Positions 37,825 to 46,973 of a stretch of 64,000 nucleotides of DNA are shown here, piece after piece. The stretch is taken from NCBI GenBank assembly GCA_913020115.1, contig CAJWBQ010000011.1, positions 1 through 64,000 on the forward strand, given 5' to 3'. Under the pieces are notes generated by a model, which ran no database searches, was not told the origin of the DNA, and saw nothing but the letters and a program-made list of their open reading frames with translations. Source of the stretch: an uncultured Cellvibrionales bacterium (lineage in GTDB: Bacteria > Pseudomonadota > Gammaproteobacteria > Pseudomonadales > Cellvibrionaceae). A program made the translations under genes and the position numbers. The number at the start of each line of letters is the position of its first letter. Within the stretch, counting starts at the first letter, position 1.

Positions 37825-38718
37825 ATGCGCTTTGTTATTTTTACGGCCTCGCTAACACTAAGCTTGTTTACAATCTCCTCAGAATCTTCCACAGACTTTG
37901 TTCTGCGTGCGCCGAGTCCAGACCTTGATACTCGTTACGCCTATGAGGTGGAAATATTCACCTTGGCGCTGGAGAAAACCAAGCTGAAATATGGAGGTTA
38001 TACGCTCTCATTTGCGCCTAAAATGAACAACCTTCGGGCCATCGACCACATACAGAAAAATAAATTGGAGAATTTTTTTGTTATTCTGAGTTACGATTCA
38101 GGCCCTTCCCGCGATGGGTTAATTCATATCCCATTTCCAGTTCATTTGGGCATATTGGGATATCGTATTTGTTTTAGTTCTGAGGCTGTTTTAGAGGCGG
38201 TAGGTCACGCCTCCAAGCTTGAAGATTTACAAACTTATGTTTTTGGTCTGGGGCGTGGTTGGGGTGATGTCAATGTCTTGAGGCACAATGGTTTTAAGGT
38301 GCTTGAATTAGATAATTATCTCTCACTTTTCAAAATGACAGCCTCTAGTAGAATTGATCTTTTTTGCCGAGGTGTGCACGAATATTTAGCCGAGCAGCGG
38401 GCAATATCCAGCTCCATCAAACTGAGTGTGGAGTCAAAAATTCTGCTTTATTATCCATACCCAAGATTTTTGTACACACATGGTGAAAACCAAAGTAATG
38501 CCGATCGTATTCACCTTGGCCTAAAAATAGCCTTTGATGATGGCACACTCTTAAAGGCTTGGTATCGACATTTTGGCGAGAGTGTTGTGAATGCCAAACT
38601 CAAGAGCCGTATGATGCTGACCTTGGTGAATCCGATTATTTCCCCCGAAAATGCCGAGTACAAAAAATATATGTTAGATCCCTTTGAGATCTCAGGGCAT
38701 AGCCCGGAATCTAAATAG
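37825..38718 (+). CDS. Exported solute-binding-like protein
   Basis: The protein is about 297 residues, with a signal peptide (FVIFTASLTLSLFTI core) and a layout like small periplasmic substrate-binding domains (type II, amino-acid-binding-like). Segments include YEVEIFTLALEKTKLKYGGY, SRDGLIHIPFPVHLGILGYR, YVFGLGRGWGDVNVLRHNGF and LKIAFDDGTLLKAWYRHFGE. No ABC permease or ATPase lies nearby, so it may be an orphan sensor or scavenger. The start is uncertain: ATG 37825 gives a clean signal peptide, while ATG 37768 adds 19 residues; neither has a clear ribosome-binding site. Confidence 0.65.
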   Translation: MRFVIFTASLTLSLFTISSESSTDFVLRAPSPDLDTRYAYEVEIFTLALEKTKLKYGGYTLSFAPKMNNLRAIDHIQKNKLENFFVILSYDSGPSRDGLIHIPFPVHLGILGYRICFSSEAVLEAVGHASKLEDLQTYVFGLGRGWGDVNVLRHNGFKVLELDNYLSLFKMTASSRIDLFCRGVHEYLAEQRAISSSIKLSVESKILLYYPYPRFLYTHGENQSNADRIHLGLKIAFDDGTLLKAWYRHFGESVVNAKLKSRMMLTLVNPIISPENAEYKKYMLDPFEISGHSPESK

Positions 38719-38753
38719 GCCGCGGGCATGCGTTATTGTATGAGTCTGTAGTC

Positions 38754-40163
38754 TTACATTTGAATTGACTTAATCTCATAGAATTCATGCAGTGCTTCAT
38801 CGCCATACTCTCGACCATTGCCCGACTGCTTAAATCCACCAAAGGGGGCGTCATAGTTGAAGTCACCACCTTGAATAAAGCAGAGCCCAGCGCGAATTTC
38901 GCGAGCGACTTGCAAGGCCGCATCGCGGTCTTTTGCATAAACGCCTGAAGACAGCCCGTAAGGTGTGTCGTTGGCAATTTCAATAGCGTCATCAAGCTTA
39001 GCGTATGGAATCATACAGAGCACTGGGCCAAAAATTTCTTCGCGAGCGATGGCCATGTCATTGTTTACGTCGGCAAAAATGGTCGGTTTCACGTACCAGC
39101 CTGCGGCTTGTGAGCTCGGTTGTTCAGTGCCACCTGTCACCAGAGTAGCCCCCTCAGTAAGGCCTTTTTCTATATAACTCAGTACACGATCTTTTTGCAG
39201 CTTCGTGACCATCGGTCCCATAAATGCCTCGCCAGTGCCAATGGTGTAGCTCTCGGCCACTCGTTTGGCGATGGTCACCGCTTCATCGTAATGGCTTTCA
39301 GGTACTAACATGCGAGTGAGGGCGGTGCAGGTTTGGCCGGTGTTTATCATCACATCTTCCACGCCGTAAGACACGGCCGCTTCAAGATCGGCGTCGGCGG
39401 TGATAATGAAGGGAGATTTACCCCCCAGTTCCTGTGTCACACGTTTAACAGAGGGTGCTGCGGCTTCAGCAATCATGACGCCAGCACGAGTAGAGCCGGT
39501 AAAAGAAACCATATCAACGTCGGGGTGTGAACTCATCGCGGCGCCCACTTCAGGGCCGCTGCCTATCACCAAATTAAACACTCCCGGAGGCAAACCCACT
39601 TCGTCAAAAATCTCCGCCATAATAATATCCTGCAGGGGTGTTTGCTCTGCAGGTTTGGCAATAATGGTGCAGCCGGCGGCCAGTGCTGGAGCAACTTTGC
39701 CAACAAATTGGTTAAGAGGGTAATTCCATGGATTAATGAACGCACAGACGCCGACCGCTTCCTTCATCACTAGGGAGTTTTTCACTTCTTTTACAACTTC
39801 CATCTGAAAAGCTTTTTCAGCGAATGTTTGCATGCCGTAAATGGGACCTTCGGTTTGCAGAGCCATGGTCATCTCTAGAGGACAGCCCATAGACATAGAC
39901 ATGGCTGCGGCCAAGTCGTGTTTGCGCTCTGACATTTTTGCTGAAATGGCATTGATGAAATCACTGCGTACTTGAGCGCTGGTTCTGCTCCAGGTTTTAA
40001 AGGCCTGTTTAGCGGCGGCTACAGCATCATCTAGGTCCTTGGAATTGCCCATGGGCACTCGGGCTACCACCGCTTCCGTTGCTGGGTTCACTATATCGTG
40101 GCTTGCCTGACTGTGCGGAGTTTGCCACTGGCCATTGATATAAAGTTTGTCGTAGATTTTCAT
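38754..40163 (-). CDS. NAD(P)-dependent aldehyde dehydrogenase
   Basis: The 469-residue enzyme oxidises aldehydes to acids. The fold and motifs are complete: NPWNYPLNQ, FTGSTRAG, the general-base Glu in VTQELGGKSPFI and the catalytic Cys in NTGQTCTALTR. PIYGMQTFAEKA and FGGFKQSGNGREYG are typical of the broad-specificity class. The substrate is not predictable. It is convergent with the solute-binding-like gene and divergent from the TAP-like peptidase gene. Confidence 0.93.
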   Translation of the reverse strand: MKIYDKLYINGQWQTPHSQASHDIVNPATEAVVARVPMGNSKDLDDAVAAAKQAFKTWSRTSAQVRSDFINAISAKMSERKHDLAAAMSMSMGCPLEMTMALQTEGPIYGMQTFAEKAFQMEVVKEVKNSLVMKEAVGVCAFINPWNYPLNQFVGKVAPALAAGCTIIAKPAEQTPLQDIIMAEIFDEVGLPPGVFNLVIGSGPEVGAAMSSHPDVDMVSFTGSTRAGVMIAEAAAPSVKRVTQELGGKSPFIITADADLEAAVSYGVEDVMINTGQTCTALTRMLVPESHYDEAVTIAKRVAESYTIGTGEAFMGPMVTKLQKDRVLSYIEKGLTEGATLVTGGTEQPSSQAAGWYVKPTIFADVNNDMAIAREEIFGPVLCMIPYAKLDDAIEIANDTPYGLSSGVYAKDRDAALQVAREIRAGLCFIQGGDFNYDAPFGGFKQSGNGREYGDEALHEFYEIKSIQM

Positions 40164-40504
40164 TGTGCGCCTGCCTTTCGATTGATACTGGGTGTGTTTT
40201 AGCTAACTTACCAAAAACATTAACCGAATGATAGTTCAATTAATGGTGGATCGTGCTGTTTTGAGCTACTCCCAGCTATATTCGGGCGAGTCCAGCCAAT
40301 TTAAATGTCAGTTAAGCGCAATAGGGTTTTCATTCGCCGAATAACAATTTATGCTGCTGAACCATTACTGAAAGTTATGAACTAGCGGTTGTTGATGTTT
40401 AATCCCAATCTTTATCGGTATCTCTCCTCCATTATTGCCCCACAAAACTGTGATCAGGCAGCAGCGGCCTTCGCATGCCTGATAAGCCCCAGAGGACAAG
40501 ATTT
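40164..40504. other. Divergent intergenic region between the ALDH and TAP-like genes
   Basis: No gene is seen in these 341 bases. It must hold the promoters of both divergent genes. I see no strong palindrome or riboswitch-like structure. A loose long-range pair, TATTCGG with CCGAATA (around 40273 and 40337), is present but of doubtful meaning. Confidence 0.4.
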
Positions 40505-42094
40505 TTGAAGCCAAAACCCACTAAGAATTACCCAAAAGTTCTGTTGCGTCACTTGAGCATTGTCGTTGTGTTTGCTCTGTTGAGCGGCTGTGATCAGGGA
40601 CGCGAAGGACAGCACTCTGAGTTAAGCCCCACGCTTCTTTTAAAGGCTTGCCCTGGCTTTGCTGAAACCGGAGAACTCATGGCTGTGGCAAACGCAGAAT
40701 GCGGAAAGCTGAGTGTATTGGAAAACCCCGATGACCCCAAGGGTCGGCGCATCAGCTTAAATATTCAACGTCTACCAGCTATCAGCCCGCTGGCCGCGGC
40801 AGATCCTTTATTTATTCTTACCGGTGGCCCCGGTCAAGCGGCCACGGAATTTGCCGATTATGTGGCGCCATTATTTCGCGACGTGAGGAAGAAGCGCGAC
40901 ATTATCTTGCTGGACCAGAGAGGCACGGGGCAATCAAACCCACTTGACTGCGAACCGGAGGAAGAGGAGGAAGACTGGACCATAAACGACGCCGCCAGTC
41001 AGTTAAAGCGCGAAGTCTTGTTGCAGCACTGCCTAGATTCATACGATGCAGATTTGCGCTTTTATTCAACGACCTATGCGATGGCAGACTTAGATAAAGT
41101 GCGTGCAGCCTTGGGTTATCAGCGTATTAATTTGTGGGGAGTGTCCTATGGAACCCGTGCGGCTTTAGTTTATATGCGTGATTACCCTGAGCAAGTACGC
41201 ACGGCAATTTTGGACGGTTCTGCCCCCGTTAACATGCTGATTCCTCGATATATGGAAAGGGACGCAGACCGCGCCCTGCGGGAGCTGAGTGAGCAGTGTG
41301 AGGCATCTGAAGCCTGTGAGCAGCATTTGGGAAATGTCTTGGCTAATGTACGAACGGTAATGAAGCGTTTGGCGGTGGGAGATGTGGAAGTAACAGTAGA
41401 GCACCCGCTGAGTCGCCAGGCTACCCAAGTGCTAATCAGCGCAAAGCGTTTTGCGGCGTTTGTACGGGCAGCGTTATACGCCCGTGAACTATCACCGCTT
41501 ATTCCTCTGGCCATGGCGAATGCGGCGGCTGAAGATTACCAGTTGGTAATGTCGATGATTATGCTTTCTTCAAAGCAAATGGAAAGCAGCCTCAGTCAAG
41601 GCATGTTTCTCTCCGTGATTTGCAGTGAAGATTTTAGTGTCCTAAATCAGCTAAACGCTCAGGGCCGTCTGAGTGAGGAACCCGCCGTTCTGTTGAAGTC
41701 TGAGGCGCTCGGGCAAATGGAAAACGATTGTCGTTTGTGGCCAAAAGGCGCGGTCTCCAGTGATTACTTTGCACCCGTTGTTAGCGCTGTGCCGACTCTA
41801 TTATTATCGGGGAATAGTGACCCAGCCACGCCGCCACGCTGGGCAGAAGACGTATCGAAAAACCTTTCAAATTCAAAACATTTAGTGGCTCAGGGCGGCC
41901 ATCATGGCATTAGTGCATTGGGCTGTGTTCCGGATTTAATGGCTGAGTTTATTGAGCTAGGTGAACATGACAGCTTAGACAGCGAGTGTGTGAAGGCTAT
42001 TAAACCCACGCCATTCTTTGTTGATTCCATGGGCCCCATAATGGAGGGGCCGGCGCTTACTGGCGAAGTGTCAGGAGACAACAGTCATGATTAA
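40505..42094 (+). CDS. Lipoprotein alpha/beta hydrolase, tripeptidyl-aminopeptidase (TAP)-like
   Basis: The 529-residue protein has a lipoprotein signal (core SIVVVFALLSGC, Cys about 29). The S33-type alpha/beta hydrolase has FILTGGPGQAA, IILLDQRGTGQS, the nucleophile elbow GVSYGTRAA and a C-terminal TAP-like domain with LLLSGNSDPATPP and GGHHG. It probably releases N-terminal residues from peptides at the membrane. A TTG at 40505 is chosen because AGAGGA lies 8 bases upstream and it begins a normal lipoprotein signal; an ATG at 40475 is also in frame. It overlaps the ABC ATPase gene by 8 bases, giving a three-gene operon. Confidence 0.87.
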   Translation: MKPKPTKNYPKVLLRHLSIVVVFALLSGCDQGREGQHSELSPTLLLKACPGFAETGELMAVANAECGKLSVLENPDDPKGRRISLNIQRLPAISPLAAADPLFILTGGPGQAATEFADYVAPLFRDVRKKRDIILLDQRGTGQSNPLDCEPEEEEEDWTINDAASQLKREVLLQHCLDSYDADLRFYSTTYAMADLDKVRAALGYQRINLWGVSYGTRAALVYMRDYPEQVRTAILDGSAPVNMLIPRYMERDADRALRELSEQCEASEACEQHLGNVLANVRTVMKRLAVGDVEVTVEHPLSRQATQVLISAKRFAAFVRAALYARELSPLIPLAMANAAAEDYQLVMSMIMLSSKQMESSLSQGMFLSVICSEDFSVLNQLNAQGRLSEEPAVLLKSEALGQMENDCRLWPKGAVSSDYFAPVVSAVPTLLLSGNSDPATPPRWAEDVSKNLSNSKHLVAQGGHHGISALGCVPDLMAEFIELGEHDSLDSECVKAIKPTPFFVDSMGPIMEGPALTGEVSGDNSHD

Positions 42095-42821
42095 AATAAG
42101 CAATCTCCATAAACAATTTGGTTCTCTGTGTGCGGTAAACAAAATCAATTTGAACATCAACGACGGCCAAATAACCGGCTTGCTAGGCCCTAATGGTGCG
42201 GGCAAAACCTCTACCTTGCGAATGCTGTACGGTTTAATGAAACCTACGGGCGGTGAGATTTTAGTGAATGGCGTAAGCGCTGTAAGCGACCCGCAGTTGG
42301 TGCAAAAATTAATGGGCGTGCTGCCTGACGACGGCGGCATTTACGAGCGTTTGACGGCGAGAGAAAATATTGAATATTTTGGTCGCCTGCACGGCTTGAG
42401 TGAGGCCTGTCTAAACGCGAACACCGACGAGCTTATTGAATTGTTAGATATGCACAGCATTGAACATAGGCGCAGCGCTGGTTTTTCTCTAGGCGAACGC
42501 ACGAAAGTGGCCTTAGCGCGAGCTATTGTGCATCAACCCAAACACATACTGTTGGACGAGCCCACCAATGGTTTAGATGTGATGACCACTCGAGCCGTTA
42601 GGCAACTCTTACACCGATTGCGCGCGCAAGGGCGTTGCATTTTGTTTACTAGTCACTTGATGCATGAAGTGGAAAACCTCTGTGATCGTGTAGTGATTAT
42701 TGGCCGAGGCTCAATCATTGCCGACGGTCCTGTCAGCGACGTTGTGGCGGAGGCAGGGGTGAGCACCATGGAAGAAGCTTTTGTGAAGCTGGCCTATGGT
42801 GAGGGAGTGGCAAATGTTTAA
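42087..42821 (+). CDS. ABC transporter ATP-binding protein, NatA-like
   Basis: The 244-residue ABC ATPase has Walker A GPNGAGKT, a degenerate signature SLGERTKVALARAI typical of NatA-like exporters, Walker B HILLDEPTNGLD and H-loop TSHLMHEVE. It pairs with the downstream permease, whose start it overlaps by 8 bases, to form an ABC-2-type exporter. NatAB is known for sodium efflux, but related pairs export other solutes. Here it is also translationally coupled to a surface peptidase, so peptide-linked export or resistance is possible. Confidence 0.92.
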   Translation: MIKISNLHKQFGSLCAVNKINLNINDGQITGLLGPNGAGKTSTLRMLYGLMKPTGGEILVNGVSAVSDPQLVQKLMGVLPDDGGIYERLTARENIEYFGRLHGLSEACLNANTDELIELLDMHSIEHRRSAGFSLGERTKVALARAIVHQPKHILLDEPTNGLDVMTTRAVRQLLHRLRAQGRCILFTSHLMHEVENLCDRVVIIGRGSIIADGPVSDVVAEAGVSTMEEAFVKLAYGEGVANV

Positions 42822-43980
42822 ACAGTTTTGGGTGATTTTTAATAAAGAGATTAGAGACGCGGTTCGAGATCACAAGGCCTTAATGTCAGCGTTCTTCTTG
42901 CCTGTGTTGATGGCTGTGATGACAAGCGCCGGAGTGTTGCTGATTATTAAGAGCATTGACGATGCCGAGCATATTACCTTGCCTGTGGCGGGTGCAGAAT
43001 ATGCACAGCCTTTGGTTCAGTGGTTGGAAGAGCAGGGCGTTACCGTGACACTTGCACCTGAGGATCCAGTTGCGGCGGTAAATGATCAGTCTCTAGATTT
43101 TGTGCTCATTATTCCTGAGCAGGTCAGCGAAGACATTCGCTCCGCTGAGCCTTCAACCTTGTGGCTAGTTATGGATACCAGTCGTCAAGATTTGATGTCA
43201 CAGGCGCGCACGATCAAAGCCTATATTCGTCAGTGGTCTAGCCAAGTGGGAGGTTTGCGTTTATTGGCGCAAGGCATCAGTCCGCAGGTGGCGATGCCGG
43301 TGGTGGTGCACGAAGTGAACGTGGCTGATAGCCAGAAGCTGGCGAGTAGAGTCTTAGGTGGGATGCCTCTTGTGGTATTAATGGCGATGTTTGCCGGTAG
43401 TATCGGACTGGCTGCAGACCTCACTGCAGGTGAGCGTGAACGCCGTTCCTTTGAACCTTTGCTGATTAATCCAGTGCCTCGCAACGTGGTGATCTATGGT
43501 AAGTGGGCAACCACGATGTTATTTGCCTTAGTTATCACGGTGATTACTTTGGCCCTGCAGTTATTGGTGGCGAGGTTACTACCCTTGTCTGAACTGGGCA
43601 TTCGTTTCGATTTGGGTGTCATGGAAATTTTAGTGATGTTGCTAATCATTGTGCCCGTAGTATTTATGGGCAGTGCCATCCAGCTCTTTGTCGCGATTTT
43701 TGCTCGTTCGTTCAAAGATGCCCAAACCTATATGAGCTTGCTGGTGATTGTGCCAATGATTCCAGGTGTGTATGTGCTAATGAACCCAGGTGACTATGAA
43801 ATGTGGCAAGTTGCAGTACCCCTACTTGGGCCTCAGCTATTGCTCGTAGATCTATTTGGTGGAGAGCTGCCCAGTATTGAAGCGAGCGTTTTGGTCATTA
43901 CCGAGTCAATTGTATTGGGTTTGTTCGTGTCTAGACTCACTGAGTGGAAGTTGCGACGTGAAACCACAATTTATGGCTGA
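42814..43980 (+). CDS. ABC-2 type permease, NatB-like
   Basis: The 388-residue protein has one N-terminal membrane segment (about 22-45), a large extracytoplasmic loop (about 50-185) and five C-terminal segments, the ABC-2/NatB layout. RERRSFEPLLINPVPRNVVI after the second segment is typical (ERERxxFEPLLxxP). The ATG at 42814 follows GGGAG; a GTG at 42796 is less likely. It is the last gene of the TAP-NatAB operon and convergent with the protease-like gene. Confidence 0.9.
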   Translation: MFKQFWVIFNKEIRDAVRDHKALMSAFFLPVLMAVMTSAGVLLIIKSIDDAEHITLPVAGAEYAQPLVQWLEEQGVTVTLAPEDPVAAVNDQSLDFVLIIPEQVSEDIRSAEPSTLWLVMDTSRQDLMSQARTIKAYIRQWSSQVGGLRLLAQGISPQVAMPVVVHEVNVADSQKLASRVLGGMPLVVLMAMFAGSIGLAADLTAGERERRSFEPLLINPVPRNVVIYGKWATTMLFALVITVITLALQLLVARLLPLSELGIRFDLGVMEILVMLLIIVPVVFMGSAIQLFVAIFARSFKDAQTYMSLLVIVPMIPGVYVLMNPGDYEMWQVAVPLLGPQLLLVDLFGGELPSIEASVLVITESIVLGLFVSRLTEWKLRRETTIYG

Positions 43981-44011
43981 TATTTTTTTAGTGGGGCAGA
44001 TGACAACATTG

Positions 44012-44800
44012 TTAATGTCGCGGAAACCCTGCTTGTACATTTAATGTATTCAGTTCGCGAGAGAAGATAAATGTGCCGCTGCTCCGGTCCAGTTGTTGTG
44101 TTAAAGCGTTCAGCTCTGATGAATTTCGCCGGCAACATACCACATAGTCTCGAAGTGTTTTTAGTAGAGAGCTACCTTCAGCTTTGAGCGCTTTATCAAC
44201 TTGTAAAAAATAAGCAGCACCTCCCCAGTACAGAGTTGGAAATTTCCGTTGCGCACGCAGCTTCTTGGCGGCGAGCACAAAGGGAATGTCATTAAACTTA
44301 TAACGTGATTTAGCTTTAATTAGGCGGCGCTTATATTCTTGGTCTAAATCTTTTGCGCTCATAAGATTCATGGCGTGAAGAACTTGATATTGCATAAAGC
44401 TGGCAAAACCTTCCGCGTACCAACTGTTCTCTGTGCCCAAAAATGGTATTAGTAGATGGCTTAGCTCATGAGCTGCAGTCCAATCATTCATAAACTCTGA
44501 TGGCGAAAAACTGGGGTCTACGTGAAAGTCGACACCCTGGCGATAAGAGCGGCGGGTGCTTGCCCAGGGCACGGGTTCTTTTGCGCCTGATAGGCGATGA
44601 AAATAGATGTGCACATCGAAGGGGTAGGGCGCTACGCTAGTTTCAATTGCCTGATAGGTTTGTTGTATCCAGTCGGTGAGCTGTATTTTTTCTCGCTCAC
44701 TGAAGTGGTTTTCCCAATGCCAGCGCAGTTCGGCATGTGCAGGGCTGCTTGCGCTGGCAAGAAGGCCAAATAAGATAACAAGTGTAGCGATGGTTTTCAC
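44012..44800 (-). CDS. Exported HExxH metallopeptidase-like protein
   Basis: The 262-residue protein has a signal peptide (cleavage near PAHAE). The zinc motif HELSH in WTAAHELSHLLIPFLG is followed 18 residues later by the third ligand Glu in NSWYAEGFASFMQ, a gluzincin arrangement. It may cut peptides in the periplasm or outside the cell; the family resembles small secreted M1/M61-type domains but is not assigned. A GTG at 44800 is preferred because AGGGAG lies 8 bases upstream; an ATG at 44854 adds 18 residues. Confidence 0.72.
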   Translation of the reverse strand: MKTIATLVILFGLLASASSPAHAELRWHWENHFSEREKIQLTDWIQQTYQAIETSVAPYPFDVHIYFHRLSGAKEPVPWASTRRSYRQGVDFHVDPSFSPSEFMNDWTAAHELSHLLIPFLGTENSWYAEGFASFMQYQVLHAMNLMSAKDLDQEYKRRLIKAKSRYKFNDIPFVLAAKKLRAQRKFPTLYWGGAAYFLQVDKALKAEGSSLLKTLRDYVVCCRRNSSELNALTQQLDRSSGTFIFSRELNTLNVQAGFPRH

Positions 44801-44864
44801 GCGCGAGCTCCCTGATGAACTAAGTATAGACCTCAGGAACGCTCGCGCGTTCATCAGTGCGGAA

Positions 44865-45158
44865 CTATTTGTTTTCTTTGGCCTTCCAAGCGGCCATTTG
44901 CTCTGGTGTTGCTTCTAGTTGATGTTTTTCCTTCCACTCGCTGTATGGCATGCCATAAACCGCTTCGCGAGCTGCGTCGTAATCTAAGGCGACACCACGG
45001 TCTTCAGCGGCGGCCATATACCATTTGCTCAAGCAGTTTCGGCAGAAGCTGGCCAAGTTCATTAGCTCGATATTTTGCACTTCTTTATGTTCGTCCAAGT
45101 GCTTAAGCAGGCGACGAAAGGCGGCGGCTTCCAATTCAGTTTTAGTGTTGTTGTCCAT
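44865..45158 (-). CDS. DUF1244-family protein
   Basis: The 97-residue all-helical protein has the DUF1244 core NIELMNLASFCRNCLSKWYM, then DAAREAVYGMPYSEWKEKHQ. The cysteine pair FCRNC is conserved in the family. Function is unknown. The ATG at 45158 follows AGGAG; the longer frame to 45179 has no ribosome-binding site. It lies 34 bases downstream of moeA and may be the last gene of the Moco operon. Confidence 0.85.
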   Translation of the reverse strand: MDNNTKTELEAAAFRRLLKHLDEHKEVQNIELMNLASFCRNCLSKWYMAAAEDRGVALDYDAAREAVYGMPYSEWKEKHQLEATPEQMAAWKAKENK

Positions 45159-45192
45159 TTTATAGCTCCTAGAATTCAATTAATTGTATGGT

Positions 45193-46389
45193 TTATTGCA
45201 GTAATTCGCTAAAGGGAATGACGGCCACAGTGTCGCCCACCTCAACGCTTTGGCCCGCTGGAATTACCGCCAAGGCATTGGCCCACGCGGTAGATGATAA
45301 GGCGCCAGAGCTTTGTGTGCGATAGGTATCAATGGCCCCTTCAGCGTCAATTTTTACTCTCAAGTATTCCTGCCGCTTGGGGTTGGCGCGGGTGGCAAAC
45401 TTAGTTTTTAAGGGCAGTGTTCGCAAGCCTTGGCTTACTTGGCCTTGGCAGTGTTGTAAATAGGGTCGAACCATAATGGCAAAAGTGACAAACACTGAGA
45501 CGGGGTTGCCTGGCAAGCCAAAAAAGGGTGTGCCTTGGATGTTGCCAAAGGCCAAGGGCTTGCCGGGTTTTATCGCAATTTTCCAAACATCAACGGCGCC
45601 TAGCTTGGCGACGCTAGGTTTCACGTGATCTTCTTCTCCCACCGAGACGCCGCCGCTGGTAATAACGCAGTCGGCATTTTTGGCGGCGGCAAGCAGGGCG
45701 TTTTCAGTGTCTTCTGCCGTGTCTTTCACAAGGCCGATGTCGAGCATTTCAATATTTAGGGCGGCGAGTAAACCGGCCAGAGTGAAACGATTAGAGTTAT
45801 AGAGTTGCCCTGGGAGTAAAGGCTCCCCTGGGTTGACCAATTCGTCGCCGGTAGACAGTACCGCCACTTTCAGTCGGCGAAAAACCCCTGGCCTTGAGAC
45901 GCCAATTGAGGCCAGTAAACCTAAATCTTGGGGGCTTAATTTGTGCCCTTTGGTGAGTACACAATCTCCCATAGCAATGTCTTGGCCTTTAGAGCGAACA
46001 TTGTTGTTGGGCGTGACGGAAGCGGGTATCAGTACTCGCCCATTTTCTTCTCGACAATGCTCTTGCATTACCACGGCATTGGCGCCTGCGGGAATTTCAC
46101 CTCCTGTAAAGATTCGGGCCGCGCTTTGCGCAAGATGCGGGTTGGGCGCATGGCCCGCGGGTATTCTTTGGCTCAGTGGCAACCAATTATCTACGCCGGC
46201 CTGCAGGTCGGCGGTATTGATGGCGTAACCGTCCATTGCGCTGTTGTCGGCGGGCGGCACGTTAAGCGTGGCAAGTTGGTCTTCTGCTAGTACCCTGCCA
46301 AGGGCATTGGCCAACGGCAGAGTCTCGGTATCACTCACGGCTTCCGCGGCGGCGAGAATATTTGAGAGTGCTTGTTCAACGCTTATCAC
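45193..46389 (-). CDS. moeA: Molybdopterin molybdenumtransferase MoeA, copy 1
   Basis: The 398-residue enzyme inserts molybdate into adenylylated molybdopterin. Motifs seen are [14 protein letters not shown] (canonical), [16 protein letters not shown], the MoCF-domain [17 protein letters not shown] and [11 protein letters not shown]. The GTG at 46389 is chosen because AAGGA lies 9 bases upstream and it matches the family start; a reading to 46512 would overlap moaB. It follows moaB by 14 bases. A second MoeA paralogue lies upstream in the same operon. Confidence 0.92.
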   Translation of the reverse strand: MISVEQALSNILAAAEAVSDTETLPLANALGRVLAEDQLATLNVPPADNSAMDGYAINTADLQAGVDNWLPLSQRIPAGHAPNPHLAQSAARIFTGGEIPAGANAVVMQEHCREENGRVLIPASVTPNNNVRSKGQDIAMGDCVLTKGHKLSPQDLGLLASIGVSRPGVFRRLKVAVLSTGDELVNPGEPLLPGQLYNSNRFTLAGLLAALNIEMLDIGLVKDTAEDTENALLAAAKNADCVITSGGVSVGEEDHVKPSVAKLGAVDVWKIAIKPGKPLAFGNIQGTPFFGLPGNPVSVFVTFAIMVRPYLQHCQGQVSQGLRTLPLKTKFATRANPKRQEYLRVKIDAEGAIDTYRTQSSGALSSTAWANALAVIPAGQSVEVGDTVAVIPFSELLQ

Positions 46390-46403
46390 AGTCGGTTTTC
46401 CTT

Positions 46404-46904
46404 CTATACCAACAACTCGACAAAATTGCAGGGGCGATGACGGCTGTCGAGTTGCTCTAGCAATATCTTGTCCCAGGCGGTGCGGCAGGCATTGGTGGAA
46501 CCCGGCATGCAAAAAATGACGGTTTTGTTTGCCAGTCCGCCCACAGCGCGAGATTGTATGGTTGAGCTGCCAATGTCGTCATAAGACACTTGGCGAAATA
46601 GTTCGCCAAAACCTGTGACTTGTTTGTCGAGTAAAGGTATCACCGCTTCAGGCGTGCTGTCGCGACCGGCAAAGCCTGTACCGCCGGTAATGAGAATGGC
46701 TTGTACATTGTCGCTGGCGATCCACTGAGAAACCTGGGCGCGAATTTGATAAACGTCGTCTTTAACAATTTCCTTTCCCGCAAATTGGTGGCCAGCTTCA
46801 CTCAGGCGGTCTACAAGAGTTTGTCCCGACTTGTCGGTTTCTTCATTGCGCGTATCGGAAACGGTGAGTACAGCAATGTTTAATGGGGTAAATAATTTGC
46901 TCAT
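46404..46904 (-). CDS. moaB: Molybdopterin adenylyltransferase family protein MoaB
   Basis: The 166-residue MogA/MoaB-family protein has [30 protein letters not shown], the conserved [10 protein letters not shown] and [20 protein letters not shown]. MoaB/Mog proteins adenylylate molybdopterin before metal insertion by MoeA. It sits between two moeA genes on the minus strand, 69 bases after the first and 14 before the second. Whether it acts enzymatically, like MogA, or is redundant cannot be told from sequence. Confidence 0.92.
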   Translation of the reverse strand: MSKLFTPLNIAVLTVSDTRNEETDKSGQTLVDRLSEAGHQFAGKEIVKDDVYQIRAQVSQWIASDNVQAILITGGTGFAGRDSTPEAVIPLLDKQVTGFGELFRQVSYDDIGSSTIQSRAVGGLANKTVIFCMPGSTNACRTAWDKILLEQLDSRHRPCNFVELLV

Positions 46905-46973
46905 AATAATTCTCTGGGAGTTTGAAGTACCGCTGTTATAGATCCGTATTGGCGCAATGAGTTCATAGCTCTT

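Noticed and set aside
40273-40347. Long-range TATTCGG/CCGAATA pairing in the ALDH-TAP gap
   Set aside because: Stems are short with mismatches and a large loop; not distinguishable from chance.
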